Shown: positions 7,210-23,686, numbered from the stretch's first letter. The stretch is 64,000 bases of DNA from Dietzia lutea (GCF_003096075.1 NZ_CP015449.1:1915001-1979000), one strand, 5' to 3'. Notes: generated by a model not told the origin, from the letters alone. Numbers and translations are program-made.

Positions 7210-10128
7210 CTACCCGACCGGCGTCCCGGCCGGCGCGTCGAGTTCGGCGGGCTGCTCGCCGGGATCGTCCTCGGGCGGGCTCCCGCCCTTGATCATCCAC
7301 AGCACCGAGGCGAGCTCCTCGGGCTTGACCAGGACCTCGCGCGCCTTGGACCCCTCCGAGGGGCCCACGATGTCGCGGGACTCCATGAGGTCCATGAGGC
7401 GGCCGGCCTTGGCGAAGCCCACACGCAGCTTGCGTTGGAGCATCGAGGTGGAGCCGAACTGGCTCGAGACCACGAGCTCGACCGCGGCGAGCAGATCGTC
7501 GAGGTCGTCGCCGATGTCGGAGTCGATGTCCTTCTTGCCGTCGTCCTTCGAGGCGGTGATGGACTCGTCGTACTCGGGCTCGGCCTGGTTCTTGGCGTAG
7601 TCGACGACCTCGTGGATCTCCTCGTCGGTGATGAACGCGCCCTGCATACGGATGGGGCGGGAGGCGCCCATCGGGATGAACAGGCCGTCACCCATACCGA
7701 TGAGCTTCTCGGCGCCCGCCTGGTCGAGGATGACGCGCGAGTCCGTCAGCGACGAGGTGGCGAACGCCAGCCGCGACGGCACGTTGGTCTTGATCAGGCC
7801 GGTGACCACGTCGACCGACGGCCGCTGCGTGGCCAGCACCAGGTGGATGCCGGCGGCGCGCGCCTTCTGGGTGATGCGGACGATGGCGTCCTCGATGTCG
7901 CGCGGGGCGGTCATCATGAGGTCGGCGAGCTCGTCGACGACGGCCACGATGTACGGGTACGGGCGGTAGACCCGCTCGCTGCCGGGCGGAGCGGTGATGG
8001 CCCCGGACTTCACCCGCTCGTTGAAGTCGGTGATGTGACGCACCCGCGTGGACTTCATGTCCTGGTAGCGCTGCTCCATCTCCTCGACGAGCCACGCCAG
8101 GGCCGCGGCCGCCTTCTTGGGCTGCGTGATGATCGGCGTGATGAGGTGCGGGATGCCCTCGTACGGCGTGAGCTCGACCATCTTGGGGTCGACGAGGATG
8201 AGGCGGACCTCGTCCGGGGTGGCGCGCGTGAGCAGCGACACGAGCATCGAGTTGACGAAGCTCGACTTACCGGAGCCGGTTGAACCGGCCACCAGCAGAT
8301 GCGGCATCTTGGCGAGGTCTGCGGTGACGAAGTCGCCCTCGATGTCCTTGCCCAGACCGATGAGCATCGGGTTGTGCTTGCTCGCGGTCTTGGGGTCGGT
8401 GAGGACGTCGGCGAGCCGGACCAGTTCGCGGTCGAGGTTGGGCACCTCGATACCGACCGCTGACTTGCCGGGGATCGGCGCGAGCAGGCGCACGTTGTCC
8501 GTCGCCACCGCGTACGCGATGTTGCGGTGCAGGGCGGTGATCTTCTCGACCTTGACGCCCGGCCCGAGCTCCACCTCGTAGCGGGTGACCGTCGGGCCAC
8601 GGGTGAAACCGGTGACGGCGGCGTCGATCTTGAACTGCTGGAGGACGCCCTGGATGGCCTCGATCATCTGGTCGTTGGACTCGCTGCGCGCCTTGGGCGG
8701 GTCGCCGGCGGTGAGCAGGCTGACCGGCGGCAGCGCGTAGTCGATGCCGCTGAGGAGCTGGGTCTGCGAGTCGAGCCGCTCCGTGTCGCCCTCGGCGGCG
8801 GTGTGCGTCGACGGCGTGTTGGTCTGCGGCACGGCCGAGGTGTTCACGGCGGGCGTCGCGGGGGCGGGTGCGGTCGCACGGGCCGCGGGCGTCGGTGCGG
8901 TGACCCGCGGTGACGCCACTCGGGTGGGGGCCTCTTCCGCCGCGGCACGGGCCGCGGGGTCTGCCGCCGACGCGGTGTCGGCCGTCGGGTCCTCGCCGGC
9001 CGGCAGGACCTCGGTCCGGCGTGGGGCGCGCCGGGTGCGGGTCGGCGCCGGGGCTTCGTCGTCGAGCGCCGCGCCGTCGCCGGGGACGTCCGCGTCGGAC
9101 GTGTCCCGCGCCTGCGCGGCGGCGCGTGAGGCCCGCGGCATCTCCACGGTCTCGCCCGTGGTGGGGGTGTCGGACCAGGCCGCCACGCGGCGCCGTGAGC
9201 TGCGCCGGGTCGCCGCGCGCACGGAGTCCTCCTGCCCCGTGGTCTCGGCGATCGGGTACGCGGTGGTCGCCTCGTCGTCCCAGTCCTCCGCGGCGTCGTC
9301 GTAGTCGTGGTCGACGATGTCGCCGCTGCCGTCCCAGCCGAAGAAGCCGCGGACGATGCCGGGGATCTCGCGGGCGGGCCGGCCCACGATCACGAGGAGG
9401 CCGTAGGCCACGAGCAGCACGAGCAGCGGGACGGCGACGAACACCGACAGCCCGGCCTCGAGCGTGCCGCCGACGATCCGGCCCAGGACGCCGGCGCCGG
9501 AGCGGACGCCCTCGGGATCTGTCGGCGAGCCGGAGCCGATGTGCCACAGGCCCAGGACGCCGAGAGCGGTGACCGTGGCGCCGACCAGCCAGCGCGAGTG
9601 GACGTCCGGTCGCGGCTCGCGCGCCATGACGAGCACGCCCCACCCGCCCAACAGCAGGGGTAGGAGCGCGCCGGGGGTGCCGACGATCGTGCGGATTCCG
9701 GTGTCGATCCAGTCCCCGACCGGCCCGGCCGCGCCGAACCACACGGCTCCGGCGAAGACGATGGCGACGCCGACGAGGATGAGCCCGAGACCGTCCCTGC
9801 GGTGCGGGGGGATCACCTTGTCGTCGTCGTCCCCTCCCCCGAGACCACGGACACCGTGTCCGACGCCCTTGGCCACCGCCGACCATCCCCCGCGCAGGCC
9901 GCGGCCGACGGCACCGAACGCGCCGGAGGTCCGCTCTGGGGCCGGCGATGCCGTCCGCGCGCCGCCGCGCGTGCCCTTCTTGGGCGTGGAGACCACCGCT
10001 CCACGCCGGGAACCGCCGTTCCGTGACGACGACGAGGTGGACGTGGTCGATCGCTTCGCTCCCGATGTCGGAGCCGGACGTCGGCCGCCGGGGGCACGGG
10101 AGGATCGCGTGCTCGAGGTGGATGCCAT
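7210..10128 (-). CDS. ftsK: DNA translocase FtsK
   Basis: Septum-anchored ATP-driven DNA pump that clears the terminus region and coordinates dimer resolution with XerCD. The 972-residue product has a basic Ser/Thr/Arg-rich N-terminus, about four membrane helices (residues 110-265), a long Ala/Thr/Pro/Arg-rich linker to about 450, then the RecA-like motor with Walker [12 protein letters not shown] near residue 610 and Walker B LILVDPK. The C-terminal winged-helix gamma domain ([20 protein letters not shown]) should read KOPS sites. The partner recombinase gene xerC is near the other end of the window. The start follows a leaderless-type promoter. Confidence 0.97.
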   Translation of the reverse strand: MASTSSTRSSRAPGGRRPAPTSGAKRSTTSTSSSSRNGGSRRGAVVSTPKKGTRGGARTASPAPERTSGAFGAVGRGLRGGWSAVAKGVGHGVRGLGGGDDDDKVIPPHRRDGLGLILVGVAIVFAGAVWFGAAGPVGDWIDTGIRTIVGTPGALLPLLLGGWGVLVMAREPRPDVHSRWLVGATVTALGVLGLWHIGSGSPTDPEGVRSGAGVLGRIVGGTLEAGLSVFVAVPLLVLLVAYGLLVIVGRPAREIPGIVRGFFGWDGSGDIVDHDYDDAAEDWDDEATTAYPIAETTGQEDSVRAATRRSSRRRVAAWSDTPTTGETVEMPRASRAAAQARDTSDADVPGDGAALDDEAPAPTRTRRAPRRTEVLPAGEDPTADTASAADPAARAAAEEAPTRVASPRVTAPTPAARATAPAPATPAVNTSAVPQTNTPSTHTAAEGDTERLDSQTQLLSGIDYALPPVSLLTAGDPPKARSESNDQMIEAIQGVLQQFKIDAAVTGFTRGPTVTRYEVELGPGVKVEKITALHRNIAYAVATDNVRLLAPIPGKSAVGIEVPNLDRELVRLADVLTDPKTASKHNPMLIGLGKDIEGDFVTADLAKMPHLLVAGSTGSGKSSFVNSMLVSLLTRATPDEVRLILVDPKMVELTPYEGIPHLITPIITQPKKAAAALAWLVEEMEQRYQDMKSTRVRHITDFNERVKSGAITAPPGSERVYRPYPYIVAVVDELADLMMTAPRDIEDAIVRITQKARAAGIHLVLATQRPSVDVVTGLIKTNVPSRLAFATSSLTDSRVILDQAGAEKLIGMGDGLFIPMGASRPIRMQGAFITDEEIHEVVDYAKNQAEPEYDESITASKDDGKKDIDSDIGDDLDDLLAAVELVVSSQFGSTSMLQRKLRVGFAKAGRLMDLMESRDIVGPSEGSKAREVLVKPEELASVLWMIKGGSPPEDDPGEQPAELDAPAGTPVG

Positions 10129-10135
10129 GACCGTT

Positions 10136-10141
10136 ACTCTA
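10136..10141 (-). promoter_or_regulatory. Candidate leaderless -10 box for ftsK
   Basis: TAGAGT on the minus strand, exactly 7 bases before the ftsK ATG. No ribosome site lies between them. This matches a leaderless mRNA start at the A of ATG. Confidence 0.55.
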
Positions 10142-10189
10142 TCGTCTCAGGCACCACTGGTAACAGCAGCCACACGGGCGGGGGCTGTT

Positions 10190-10846
10190 CTACAGGCCTC
10201 GCGGGACGGCCCGCAGCGCGTCGATCCCCCGCTGCGCTCCGGAGACGTCGACCTCGACCTCGTCGCGACCGAACGCCCACAGCAGCAGCTCGACCGGATC
10301 GGCGGAGACGCTCACCAACGGCGCCAACGCGGCCCCCGTCGACACCGGCGCGATCTTCGCGGAGCCGAGGTCGGAGGGGGCGCGCATGTCCACGCGGGCG
10401 TCGACCTTGCGCAGGAACGTCCGCGCCACGGTGGTGGCCAGCGTCCAGACCCGCTCGAGGTCCTCGAGGTCGAACCCGCGCCTGGTCCATCCCGGGCCGC
10501 CGCGTCGGACGTCCTCGTGGTGGACCAGGTACTCGGCCGTGTTGGCCACGCGGTCCGCGTAGCGCAACGGCGAGTACCACGGCGCGCCCGCGGCGATCGC
10601 GGACAGGAGGTCCTCCCACGGCCTCTCGGCCTCTCGGAGCCTGATCTGCTCGAGCCGGTCCGCGAACGCGGGGACCACGACCCCGGCCGCGGCGTCGGGC
10701 CGCCCCTCCCGTACGACGAGGTGGGCGGCCAGGTCCCTGGCCGTCCATCCCTCGCACAGCGTGGGGGCGTCCGGCCCCGCGGCACGCATCGTCTCGACGA
10801 GAGCGCTCCGCTCCCGCTGGGCCAGGCTCGGACGGTCGGGACCCAC
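10190..10846 (-). CDS. TIGR03085 family / maleylpyruvate isomerase N-terminal (DinB-like) protein
   Basis: A 218-residue DinB-fold protein of the actinobacterial TIGR03085 group, related to mycothiol-dependent maleylpyruvate isomerase N-terminal domains. It shows the family segments CEGWTARDLAAHLVVREGRP and DRVANTAEYLVHHEDVRRGG, whose His residues form the usual metal site. Substrate unknown; a thiol-transfer role is only suggested by the family. It starts 4 bases after the RNase J stop and is likely co-transcribed with dapA and RNase J. ftsK follows downstream from its own promoter. Confidence 0.87.
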   Translation of the reverse strand: MGPDRPSLAQRERSALVETMRAAGPDAPTLCEGWTARDLAAHLVVREGRPDAAAGVVVPAFADRLEQIRLREAERPWEDLLSAIAAGAPWYSPLRYADRVANTAEYLVHHEDVRRGGPGWTRRGFDLEDLERVWTLATTVARTFLRKVDARVDMRAPSDLGSAKIAPVSTGAALAPLVSVSADPVELLLWAFGRDEVEVDVSGAQRGIDALRAVPRGL

Positions 10847-10850
10847 GGTC

Positions 10851-14837
<3,987 letters not shown>

Positions 14838-14875
14838 GATGAGGCTCCTTGTGGTGACGTGGTGCGCCCGGCGGT

Positions 14876-15328
14876 TCAGCCGAGCAGGTGTGCGGCGACC
14901 GTGGCCGCGACCTCGGCGACGGCGTCGAGGTCCTCGCGTGTGGGTTCGCCCGTGAGTTGCGCGGCCGGACCCACGGCATGCAGGCCCCAGCCGGTGGCGA
15001 TGCGTTCGACGGAGGTGACCGCTCCCGCGGTGTCGTTGTCGCCGTGCACGCACAGCGCGTACGGGCGGCCGGAGACCGCGCCCTCGCAGGTGTAGTAGGT
15101 GCGGTCGAAGAAGTGCTTGAGCGCTCCGGACATGTACCCGAAGTTCGCCGGGGTGAGCAGGACGTAGCCGTCGGCTCGCAGGACGTGGTCGTCGGTGGTG
15201 GCCAGGGCGGGGACCGACTCCACCGAGATGCCCTCCAGTTCCGGGTGGGCGAGCCCGGTCTCCAGGGCCTCCAGGATGCGCCGCAGCCGAGGCGACGGCG
15301 CGTGGTGGACGAGCAAGACGGTGCTCAT
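14876..15328 (-). CDS. Flavodoxin-like / NAD(P)H-dependent FMN reductase family protein
   Basis: A 150-residue flavodoxin-fold protein, probably an FMN-binding reductase. The N-terminus [20 protein letters not shown] places a phosphate-binding loop after the first strand, and [20 protein letters not shown] is the typical loop of the family that contacts the isoalloxazine ring. The electron donor and acceptor are unknown. It overlaps the upstream membrane-protein gene as ATGA and sits just before thyX. Supplying reduced flavin to ThyX is an attractive idea from position only. Confidence 0.82.
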   Translation of the reverse strand: MSTVLLVHHAPSPRLRRILEALETGLAHPELEGISVESVPALATTDDHVLRADGYVLLTPANFGYMSGALKHFFDRTYYTCEGAVSGRPYALCVHGDNDTAGAVTSVERIATGWGLHAVGPAAQLTGEPTREDLDAVAEVAATVAAHLLG

Positions 15329-15804
15329 CGCGGGTCCTTCCCCGGCGCCGCCTCGGCATCGTGCAGCTCGATGGCCGTGCGCATCATCTCCCGCGCCCGG
15401 ATGCGGTCACCGGCGTGGTCGTAGGCGCGCGCGAGGCGGTAGGTGGTCCGCCAGTCGTCCGGCGCCGCCTGGTACTCGGCGCTGACCCGGTCGAACAGTT
15501 CGTCGGCGGAGTGGTGCTCGAGACGGCCGGAGGGTCGCCGGTCCAGTCCGGTGAGGTCCAGCTCGACGCCCTCGGCGGCGGCCGCGGCCGAGATCTTCTG
15601 CAACTCCAGTCCGTTGCGCACGATCGCCCAGGTGGCCCACGCCCCGACGACGGCGAGCAGGAGGATCCCCACCCCGAGACCGCGGACGGACAGGTGCTCC
15701 GAGGCGCGGAACATCGACCACCCGAGGTAGAGCAGGTAGAGGAAGGCCACGACCAGGCCCACCGCGGTGAGGGCCATGACCAGGGGTTTGACGACTCTGT
15801 CCAC
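15325..15804 (-). CDS. Two-helix membrane protein with TPR-like tail (Rv2772c-like)
   Basis: Unknown function. The 159-residue product has two hydrophobic helices at about residues 8-30 and 43-63, then a soluble C-terminal half with a helical-hairpin sequence ([24 protein letters not shown]) that resembles a single TPR unit. This suggests a small membrane-anchored adaptor. It follows dapB by 10 bases, where M. tuberculosis has the conserved transmembrane protein Rv2772c after dapB. It overlaps the flavodoxin-like gene as ATGA, so dapB and these two genes are probably co-expressed. Confidence 0.8.
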   Translation of the reverse strand: MDRVVKPLVMALTAVGLVVAFLYLLYLGWSMFRASEHLSVRGLGVGILLLAVVGAWATWAIVRNGLELQKISAAAAAEGVELDLTGLDRRPSGRLEHHSADELFDRVSAEYQAAPDDWRTTYRLARAYDHAGDRIRAREMMRTAIELHDAEAAPGKDPR

Positions 15805-15814
15805 CGCGGGCGTC

Positions 15815-17985
<2,171 letters not shown>

Positions 17986-17993
<8 letters not shown>

Positions 17994-18019
17994 GCACCCC
18001 GCGCGGGGTGCGTGCCTCG
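17986..18019 (-). terminator. Strong hairpin between pnp and the M16 protease gene
   Basis: Perfect 15-base arms (17986-18000 and 18005-18019) around a GCGC loop, 36 bases after the pnp stop. A TTCGTTCG stretch follows on the minus strand. It looks like a GC-rich intrinsic terminator for pnp, but one possible protease start codon (17993) lies in the stem, so it could also gate translation of that gene. Confidence 0.7.
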
Positions 18020-18055
18020 GGTGTGCCCGGCCCCCTCGGGGCGCCGGGCGCGGGA

Positions 18056-20317
18056 TCAGTCGTCGCCGCCGGCGTCCGCGTCGGAGCCGTTGTCGGCGTC
18101 CTCGCCCACGGGCACGAGGCTGATCTTGCCGCGGTTGTCGATGTCGGCGATCTCGACCTGCATCTTGTCGCCGACGTTCACCACGTCCTCGACCTTGCCG
18201 ACGCGCTTGCCGCCGCCGAGCTTCGAGATGTGGACCAGGCCGTCACGGCCCGGCAGTAGCGACAGGAAGGCGCCGAAGGGGGCGGTCTTGACCACGGTGC
18301 CGAGGAACCGCTCGCCGACCTTGGGCAGCTGCGGGTTGGCGATGGCGTTGATCTTGTCGATCGCGGCCTGCGCCGACTCGCCGTCGGTCGCGCCGATGTA
18401 CACGGTGCCGTCGTCCTCGATCGAGACGGACGCGCCGGTCTCCTCGGTGATCGAGTTGATCATCTTGCCCTTGGGCCCGATGACCTCGCCGATCTTGTCG
18501 ACGGGGACCTTGATGGCGACGATGCGCGGCGCGAACGGGCTCAGCTCGTCCGGCTCGTCGATCGCCTCGGCCATCACGTCGAGGATGGTCAGGCGGGCCT
18601 CACGGGCCTGCGTGAGCGCCCCGGCCAGGACCTCGGACGGGATGCCGTCGAGCTTGGTGTCCAGCTGCAGCGCGGTGACGAACATCCCGGTGCCGGCGAC
18701 CTTGAAGTCCATGTCACCGAACGCGTCCTCGGCACCGAGGATGTCGGTGAGGGCCACGTAGCGGGTCTCGCCGTCGACCTCGTCGGAGACGAGGCCCATC
18801 GCGATGCCGGCGACGGGCGCCTTGAGCGGCACGCCGGCGTTGAGCAGCGACAGCGTCGACGCACACACCGAGCCCATGGAGGTGGAACCGTTGGAGCCGA
18901 GCGCCTCGGAGACCTGGCGGATGGCGTAGGGGAACTCCTCGACGCTGGGCAGCACCGGCATGAGGGCACGCTCGGCGAGCGCGCCGTGGCCGATCTCGCG
19001 ACGCTTGGGCGAGCCCACGCGGCCGGTCTCACCGGTGGAGTACGGCGGGAAGTTGTAGTGGTGCATGTAGCGCTTGCTGGTCTCGGGGCCGAGCGAGTCG
19101 ATCTGCTGGGCCATCTTGACCATGTCGAGCGTCGTGACACCCATGATCTGGGTCTCGCCGCGCTCGAACAGGGCCGAGCCGTGTGCGCGCGGGATGACCT
19201 CGACCTCGGCGGACAGCGCGCGGATGTCGCGCACGCCGCGGCCGTCGATCCGGAAGTGATCGGTGAGGATTCGTTGGCGGACGATCTTCTTGGTCAGCGA
19301 CTTGAACGCGGCACCGATCTCGCCGAGGCGGTCGGCGAAGCGGTCGGCGAGCTCGTCGAGCACGGACGCCTTGAGCTCATCGGTCGCGACCTCGCGCTCC
19401 TGCTTGTCCGCGATGCGCATGATCTCGGCCAGCTTGGTCTCCGCGACCTCGGCGACGGCCGCGTACGCGTCGTCGGCGTACGGCGGGAACAGCGGGAACT
19501 CACGCGGCGTCCCGGGGGCGGCGGTGGCCAGTGCCTGCTGGGCGGCGCACAGCTCCGCGATGAAAGGCTTGGCGGCCTCGAGCCCCTGGGCGACCACCTC
19601 CTCGGTGGGCGCCTGGGCGCCGCCGGCGATCTTCTCGATGACGTTGTCGGTGGCCTCGGCCTCGACCATCATGATCGCGACGTCCGCGTCGTCTCCCGAG
19701 CCGACGACGCGGCCGGCGACGACCATGTCGAACACGGCCTCCTCGAGCTGCTCGGCGGTCGGGAACGCGACCCACTGGCCGGCCGGGTCGGCCGCCGTGG
19801 GGATGAGGGCGACACGCACGCCGCCGACCGGGCCGGAGAAGGGCAGCCCGGACAGCTGCGTGGACGCGGAGGCGGCGTTGATGGCCACCACGTCGTAGAG
19901 GTCCTTGGGATCGAGGCTCATGACGGTCACGACGACCTGGACCTCGTTGCGGACGCCGTCCGCGAAGGTCGGGCGCAGCGGCCTGTCGATGAGGCGGCAG
20001 GTGAGGATCGCGTCCGTGCTGGGACGACCCTCTCGGCGGAAGAACGAGCCGGGGATGCGACCCGCGGCGTACATCCGCTCCTCGACGTCCACCGTCAGCG
20101 GGAAGAAGTCGAAGTGGTCCTTGGGGTGCTTGCCCGCGGTGGTGGCGGACAGCAACATCGTGTCGTCGTCGAGGTAGGCGACTACCGAACCGGCGGCCTG
20201 CTTGGCCAGCCGGCCTGTCTCGAAGCGAACCTCGCGGCGACCGAAGTCACCGTTGTCGATGGTCGCGACGGACTCGAAGACGCCGTCCTCGACCTCGACG
20301 GCCGTGATTTGTGACAT
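18056..20317 (-). CDS. pnp: Polyribonucleotide nucleotidyltransferase (PNPase)
   Basis: Phosphorolytic 3'-to-5' exoribonuclease of mRNA decay, with polymerase (historically GpsI) activity in actinobacteria. The 753-residue product has two RNase PH domains, the conserved [21 protein letters not shown] and [14 protein letters not shown]-type segments, then a KH domain ([18 protein letters not shown]) and an S1 domain ([21 protein letters not shown]) before an Asp-rich tail. The ATG at 20317 has an AGGAA site 4 bases away; the frame upstream is not conserved. rpsO lies upstream, separated by hairpins. Confidence 0.98.
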   Translation of the reverse strand: MSQITAVEVEDGVFESVATIDNGDFGRREVRFETGRLAKQAAGSVVAYLDDDTMLLSATTAGKHPKDHFDFFPLTVDVEERMYAAGRIPGSFFRREGRPSTDAILTCRLIDRPLRPTFADGVRNEVQVVVTVMSLDPKDLYDVVAINAASASTQLSGLPFSGPVGGVRVALIPTAADPAGQWVAFPTAEQLEEAVFDMVVAGRVVGSGDDADVAIMMVEAEATDNVIEKIAGGAQAPTEEVVAQGLEAAKPFIAELCAAQQALATAAPGTPREFPLFPPYADDAYAAVAEVAETKLAEIMRIADKQEREVATDELKASVLDELADRFADRLGEIGAAFKSLTKKIVRQRILTDHFRIDGRGVRDIRALSAEVEVIPRAHGSALFERGETQIMGVTTLDMVKMAQQIDSLGPETSKRYMHHYNFPPYSTGETGRVGSPKRREIGHGALAERALMPVLPSVEEFPYAIRQVSEALGSNGSTSMGSVCASTLSLLNAGVPLKAPVAGIAMGLVSDEVDGETRYVALTDILGAEDAFGDMDFKVAGTGMFVTALQLDTKLDGIPSEVLAGALTQAREARLTILDVMAEAIDEPDELSPFAPRIVAIKVPVDKIGEVIGPKGKMINSITEETGASVSIEDDGTVYIGATDGESAQAAIDKINAIANPQLPKVGERFLGTVVKTAPFGAFLSLLPGRDGLVHISKLGGGKRVGKVEDVVNVGDKMQVEIADIDNRGKISLVPVGEDADNGSDADAGGDD

Positions 20318-20548
20318 GTGTTTCCTGTCGTATCGGGGGTGATGGGGCCTCGCGGCGGGGCTGTGCCCGCCGGGGCCGCCGGCCATGCGACAGGGCGGTC
20401 CCGGTACGACCTCGGTCTTCGATCGAAGCGGCCGGAACGGTGCGCGCGGCTCTCACGAGCCCGCGTGCGTCGGGTTCCGGCGGCCACTACCGAGGACCGC
20501 CAATCGGACCTGTCGACCACCCCGGCACGTGTGCACCGGCTGTGTCCC

Positions 20549-20577
20549 AGGCTATCAGGGAAAACGCCCCGGGTCAC
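20549..20577 (-). promoter_or_regulatory. Candidate pnp promoter
   Basis: GTGACC (20572-20577), 17-base spacer, TAGCCT (20549-20554) on the minus strand, about 230 bases before pnp. The -35 element overlaps the rpsO terminator stem. Weak but sensibly placed. Confidence 0.35.
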
Positions 20578-20584
20578 CGGGGCG
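20561..20584 (-). terminator. Intrinsic terminator downstream of rpsO
   Basis: Stem CGCCCCGG/CCGGGGCG (20565-20572 with 20577-20584), 4-base loop, followed on the minus strand by TTTT (20561-20564). It is the clearest classical Rho-independent terminator in the window and would limit rpsO read-through into pnp. Confidence 0.75.
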
Positions 20585-20612
20585 CGCGGGCACGCCTCCC
20601 CCGGAACGCAGG

Positions 20613-20645
20613 CGATCCCCACCCTCACGTGGAGGGCGGGGATCG
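20613..20645 (-). repeat. Inverted repeat after rpsO
   Basis: Arms 20613-20626 and 20632-20645 pair over 14 positions with one mismatch around a 5-base loop, 24 bases after the rpsO stop. No T run follows. It may act with the next hairpin as a tandem terminator or protect the rpsO 3' end. Confidence 0.55.
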
Positions 20646-20669
20646 TCGGCGGGACCGGACGGGCCGATG

Positions 20670-20939
20670 TCAGCGGCGCAGGCCGAGGCGCTCGATCAGC
20701 GAGCGGTAGCGCGCGATGTCGACCTTGGCGATGTACTTGAGCAGCCGACGGCGACGGCCGACCAGCAGCAGCAGGCCGCGACGCGAGTGGTGGTCGTGCT
20801 GGTGGGTCTTGAGGTGCTCGGTGAGCTGCTGGATGCGCCGGGTGAGCAGCGCGACCTGCGCCTCGGGGGACCCGGTGTCGGTCTCGTGGACCCCGTACTC
20901 GGCCAGAACGGCCTTCTTCTCTTCGGTGCTCAGCGCCAT
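20670..20939 (-). CDS. rpsO: 30S ribosomal protein S15
   Basis: Primary 16S rRNA-binding protein of the small-subunit platform. The 89-residue product begins [19 protein letters not shown] and contains the signature [16 protein letters not shown] and [20 protein letters not shown] regions. A CAGGAG ribosome site 5 bases before the ATG at 20939 sets the start. It lies between ribF and pnp, the common bacterial order, with its own good promoter (21015-21043) and terminator. Confidence 0.98.
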   Translation of the reverse strand: MALSTEEKKAVLAEYGVHETDTGSPEAQVALLTRRIQQLTEHLKTHQHDHHSRRGLLLLVGRRRRLLKYIAKVDIARYRSLIERLGLRR

Positions 20940-21014
20940 GATGACTCCTGGTTGTTCCAGTCCGCGAAAATGTGTGGCCACCGCCGCCGCGGACCGCAGC
21001 AGGGCCGACAGGAG

Positions 21015-21043
21015 ACGTTACCAGCCGGGGGCGGCGGCCCCAA
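21015..21043 (-). promoter_or_regulatory. rpsO promoter
   Basis: TTGGGG (21038-21043), 17-base spacer ending TGG, TAACGT (21015-21020) on the minus strand, an extended -10 arrangement. Transcription would start near 21008, giving a leader of about 70 bases before rpsO. Confidence 0.6.
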
Positions 21044-21054
21044 TTCGGGCGCCG

Positions 21055-22017
21055 TCAGGCCCCGAGCACGGTGCGGGTGCGCCGGACGTCGCGGTCCATC
21101 GCCACGAGCAGCTCGTCCACGGACGAGAACTTCTCCATGTCACGCACGTGGTCGACGAAGTCGACGGCGGCCGTCCGGCCGTACAGGTCGGCGGACTCGT
21201 CCAGCACGAACGCCTCGACACTGCGCGGGGCGTCGCCGAACGTCGGGTTGGTGCCGACGGAGATCGCGGACGCGTAGGGGCGCCCCGGGACGATCGACCC
21301 GTCCACCGGGCCGTCGTCGAGGACGGTGAACCAGCCCGCGTACACCCCGTCGGCGGGGACGGCGGTGTGCTCGGGCAGGTCGAGGTTGGCGGTCGGGTAG
21401 CCCAGGTCGCGGCCCCCTCGCCCGGCACCGTGGACGACGACGCCCGAGACGCGGTGGGGGCGGCCGAGGATCTCCCCGGCCCCGGCGACGTCGGACTCCG
21501 ACAGCAGGCGCCGGGCCCGACTCGAGGAGACGGTCTCACCGCCGGCCTCCAGCAGGTCGACCACCTCGCACGCGATCCCCCGCTCCGCGCACAGGTCACG
21601 CATCGTCTCTGGGGTTCCGGCGGCCCGGCGACCGAACGTGAAGTTACGTCCGACGGTGACGGCGCGGGCGTCGAGACCGGAGACGAGGACGCGGTCCACG
21701 AACTCGTCGGGCTCCCACGAGGCCATCTCGCGGTCGAAGGGCAGCGCGAACACGGCGTCCACGCCGAATCCCGCCGCGAGCTCGGCGCGCCGGGGAAGGG
21801 GGGTGAGGACGGACGGGTGGGTGCCCGGCCGGACGACCTCCACGGGATGGGGATCGAAGGTCACCAGCACCGGGCTGGCACCGAGCTCGCGCCCCGCGCC
21901 GACCGCGCGGTCCACGAGGGTGCGGTGCCCCCGGTGGAGTCCGTCGAACACCCCGAGGGCGACGGAGGTCCCGCCGTCGGGGATCACGATCTCGTCGAAC
22001 GTCCGCCACAGCTGCAC
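21055..22017 (-). CDS. ribF: Bifunctional riboflavin kinase / FAD synthetase RibF
   Basis: Makes FMN from riboflavin and then FAD. The 320-residue product has the nucleotidyltransferase GVFDGLHRGHRTLV motif near residue 23, TFDPHPVEV, and the C-terminal riboflavin-kinase domain with GYPTANLDLP and VGTNPTFG. The GTG at 22017 is preceded by AAGGTGG 5 bases upstream, and the same stretch contains TAAGGT 7 bases upstream, so it may be leadered from truB or leaderless. It lies 23 bases after truB, at the end of the coupled rbfA-to-truB run. Confidence 0.96.
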   Translation of the reverse strand: MQLWRTFDEIVIPDGGTSVALGVFDGLHRGHRTLVDRAVGAGRELGASPVLVTFDPHPVEVVRPGTHPSVLTPLPRRAELAAGFGVDAVFALPFDREMASWEPDEFVDRVLVSGLDARAVTVGRNFTFGRRAAGTPETMRDLCAERGIACEVVDLLEAGGETVSSSRARRLLSESDVAGAGEILGRPHRVSGVVVHGAGRGGRDLGYPTANLDLPEHTAVPADGVYAGWFTVLDDGPVDGSIVPGRPYASAISVGTNPTFGDAPRSVEAFVLDESADLYGRTAAVDFVDHVRDMEKFSSVDELLVAMDRDVRRTRTVLGA

Positions 22018-22024
22018 GGCGACC

Positions 22025-22030
22025 ACCTTA
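22025..22030 (-). promoter_or_regulatory. Candidate leaderless -10 box or ribosome site for ribF
   Basis: TAAGGT, 7 bases before the ribF GTG. The overlapping AAGGTGG could equally be a Shine-Dalgarno site, so the two readings cannot be separated by eye. Confidence 0.35.
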
Positions 22031-22040
22031 CGCGCGGGGT

Positions 22041-22952
22041 TCACAGCCCCGCCGGGCGCATGACCACGACCGGAGCGGCGCGGCGTCCGGACTCCGAGAC
22101 CAGCGCCGCGACCCGACCGTCGGGACCCACGGCGGCGACGACGCCGGTGTCGCCCCGGGCGTCGAGCCAGCGGCCGTGGCGGAGCCCCTCGGCGGCGTCG
22201 GCGTCGATGTCGCGGCGGGGGAACGCTGCCAGGGCGGCCGCGTCGAGGTCGAGGGACAGGGTCGGCGCGGCCTCCAGCTCGTCGAGCGTGCGGGCGACGT
22301 CGAGCCCGAACGGTCCGACGCGGGTCCGGCGCAGGGCGGTGAGGTGGCCCCCGACGCCGAGCGCGGCGCCGAGGTCGCGGGCGAGCGCGCGGATGTAGGT
22401 CCCCGTGGAGCAGTCGACGACGACGACGAGGTCGATCACCGCCCCGGCGCGGACCCGCTCGAGCACGTCGAACCGGGTGACGGTGACCCGCCGGGACCGG
22501 AGCTCGACCTCCTCCCCCGACCGCACCCTGTCGTAGGCCCGCCTCCCGTCGACCTTGATCGCGCTGACCGCCGACGGCACCTGGTCGATCTCGCCCGTCA
22601 GGTCGGCCACGGCCGCGTCGATCGCGGTGTCGGCCACCGCGGAGGCGTCGACGGTCGCGGTGGTCTCCCCCTGGGCGTCGTCGGTGGTCGTGGTCTCGCC
22701 GAGGCGGATGGTCGCCTCGTAGGACTTGGTCTCCAGCGCGAGCATGCCGAGCATCTTGGTGGCGCGTTCGATGCCCACGACGAGCACACCCGTGGCCATG
22801 GGGTCGAGCGTGCCGGCGTGTCCGACCTTGCGGGTGCCGAAGAACCGGCGCAATCGCGCCACCACGTCGTGGCTGCTCATCCCCCCGGGCTTGTCCACGA
22901 CCACCAGGCCGGGTTCGGGGGCGGGACGGGGGTCGGGTCTGCGCGGCGTCAC
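22041..22952 (-). CDS. truB: tRNA pseudouridine(55) synthase TruB
   Basis: Converts U55 of the tRNA T-loop to pseudouridine. The 303-residue product shows [17 protein letters not shown], the catalytic-Asp motif [18 protein letters not shown], and a C-terminal PUA-like region typical of actinobacterial TruB. The GTG start overlaps the pptT stop as GTGA and also lies 6 bases after TAGCGT (22959-22964), so truB may be translated both by coupling and from a leaderless transcript starting within pptT. ribF follows 23 bases later. Confidence 0.96.
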   Translation of the reverse strand: MTPRRPDPRPAPEPGLVVVDKPGGMSSHDVVARLRRFFGTRKVGHAGTLDPMATGVLVVGIERATKMLGMLALETKSYEATIRLGETTTTDDAQGETTATVDASAVADTAIDAAVADLTGEIDQVPSAVSAIKVDGRRAYDRVRSGEEVELRSRRVTVTRFDVLERVRAGAVIDLVVVVDCSTGTYIRALARDLGAALGVGGHLTALRRTRVGPFGLDVARTLDELEAAPTLSLDLDAAALAAFPRRDIDADAAEGLRHGRWLDARGDTGVVAAVGPDGRVAALVSESGRRAAPVVVMRPAGL

Positions 22953-23686
22953 GGACCCACGCTATCGACACCGGCGGGCCGCAGCACGATCGCCGAGGCC
23001 ACGTGGCCGCCCCGGACGGCCCATCGGCCGCGGAACTCGGTCGCGTCCGCGCCGCCGTCCACCGTGTGCGCGTCGACGAGGATCCGCGAGACGAGCGTGC
23101 CGCGGACCACCACCTCGTCGTCGTCGCCGTCCGGCACCAGGGTGATGTGCGCGTCGGCGAACCCCAACCACCGGTGGGTGAGCGGGAACCACGCCTTGTA
23201 CGTGGCCTCCTTCGCGGTGAACAGCAGCGCGTCCCACGCTACCGACGGCATCTCCGTGCGCGCGGCGCGCACCCACGCCGCCTCCTCCGGCAGCGACACC
23301 GCCTCCAGCACCCCGTCGGCGAGCGGTTCGTGCCGCTCGACGTCCAACCCCACCGACCGCACCCGCCCGGCCCGGGCCAGCGCGGCGGCGCGCAGACCGT
23401 CGGTGTGCGTCAGCGTGCCCACCAGCCCCCTGGGCCACACCGGCACGCCCCGCGCGCCCCGCAGCACCGGGCCGGGCGGCACCCCGAGCCGCGCCATGGC
23501 CGCACGCGCGCAGGCCCGCGCCCCGGCGAAGTCGACCCGCCGCCGCTCCACCGCCGCACCGATCTGCTCGACCTCCACCGGGTACAGCGACGCCAGCAGG
23601 GCGGCGTCGTCCATCCCGAGCTCAGCGTCGGTCACCACGGCCACGTCGTCCGGGAACAGGTCGCCGGGGAACAGGTCCGCGATCAC
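22949..23686 (-). CDS. pptT: 4'-phosphopantetheinyl transferase PptT
   Basis: Sfp-type transferase that loads CoA-derived phosphopantetheine on acyl-carrier domains of polyketide, mycolate and siderophore synthases. The 245-residue product shows the magnesium-binding [11 protein letters not shown] (GxD) motif and [11 protein letters not shown], the F-T-x-K-E-A-x-x-K signature. The GTG start has GGAGGAGGAG just upstream and overlaps the pptH stop as GTGA; the stop overlaps truB. The pptT/pptH pairing matches M. tuberculosis Rv2794c/Rv2795c. Confidence 0.95.
   Translation of the reverse strand: MIADLFPGDLFPDDVAVVTDAELGMDDAALLASLYPVEVEQIGAAVERRRVDFAGARACARAAMARLGVPPGPVLRGARGVPVWPRGLVGTLTHTDGLRAAALARAGRVRSVGLDVERHEPLADGVLEAVSLPEEAAWVRAARTEMPSVAWDALLFTAKEATYKAWFPLTHRWLGFADAHITLVPDGDDDEVVVRGTLVSRILVDAHTVDGGADATEFRGRWAVRGGHVASAIVLRPAGVDSVGP
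22959..22964 (-). promoter_or_regulatory. Candidate leaderless -10 box for truB inside pptT
   Basis: TAGCGT on the minus strand, 6 bases before the truB GTG, within the last codons of pptT. It would give truB-ribF a promoter independent of the upstream genes. Confidence 0.4.

Larger units (their letters stand above)
20318..20669. other. rpsO-pnp intergenic region (352 bases without a gene)
   Basis: I see no credible coding sequence. On the minus strand it contains, in order after rpsO, a 14-base-arm hairpin (20613-20645), an intrinsic terminator with a T run (20561-20584), a possible pnp promoter (20549-20577) and about 230 bases of GC-rich potential pnp leader. PNPase leaders are autoregulated in several bacteria, so structure here may matter. 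Confidence 0.7.

Noticed and set aside
10010-10021. GAAC-CGCC-GTTC, a second LexA-like palindrome
   Set aside because: It lies inside the ftsK coding sequence, about 110 bases after the start, and lacks the flanking CG/TCGA context of the recA box; probably chance.
22018-22040. FMN riboswitch upstream of ribF
   Set aside because: Only 23 bases separate ribF from truB and no RFN-like sequence is present.
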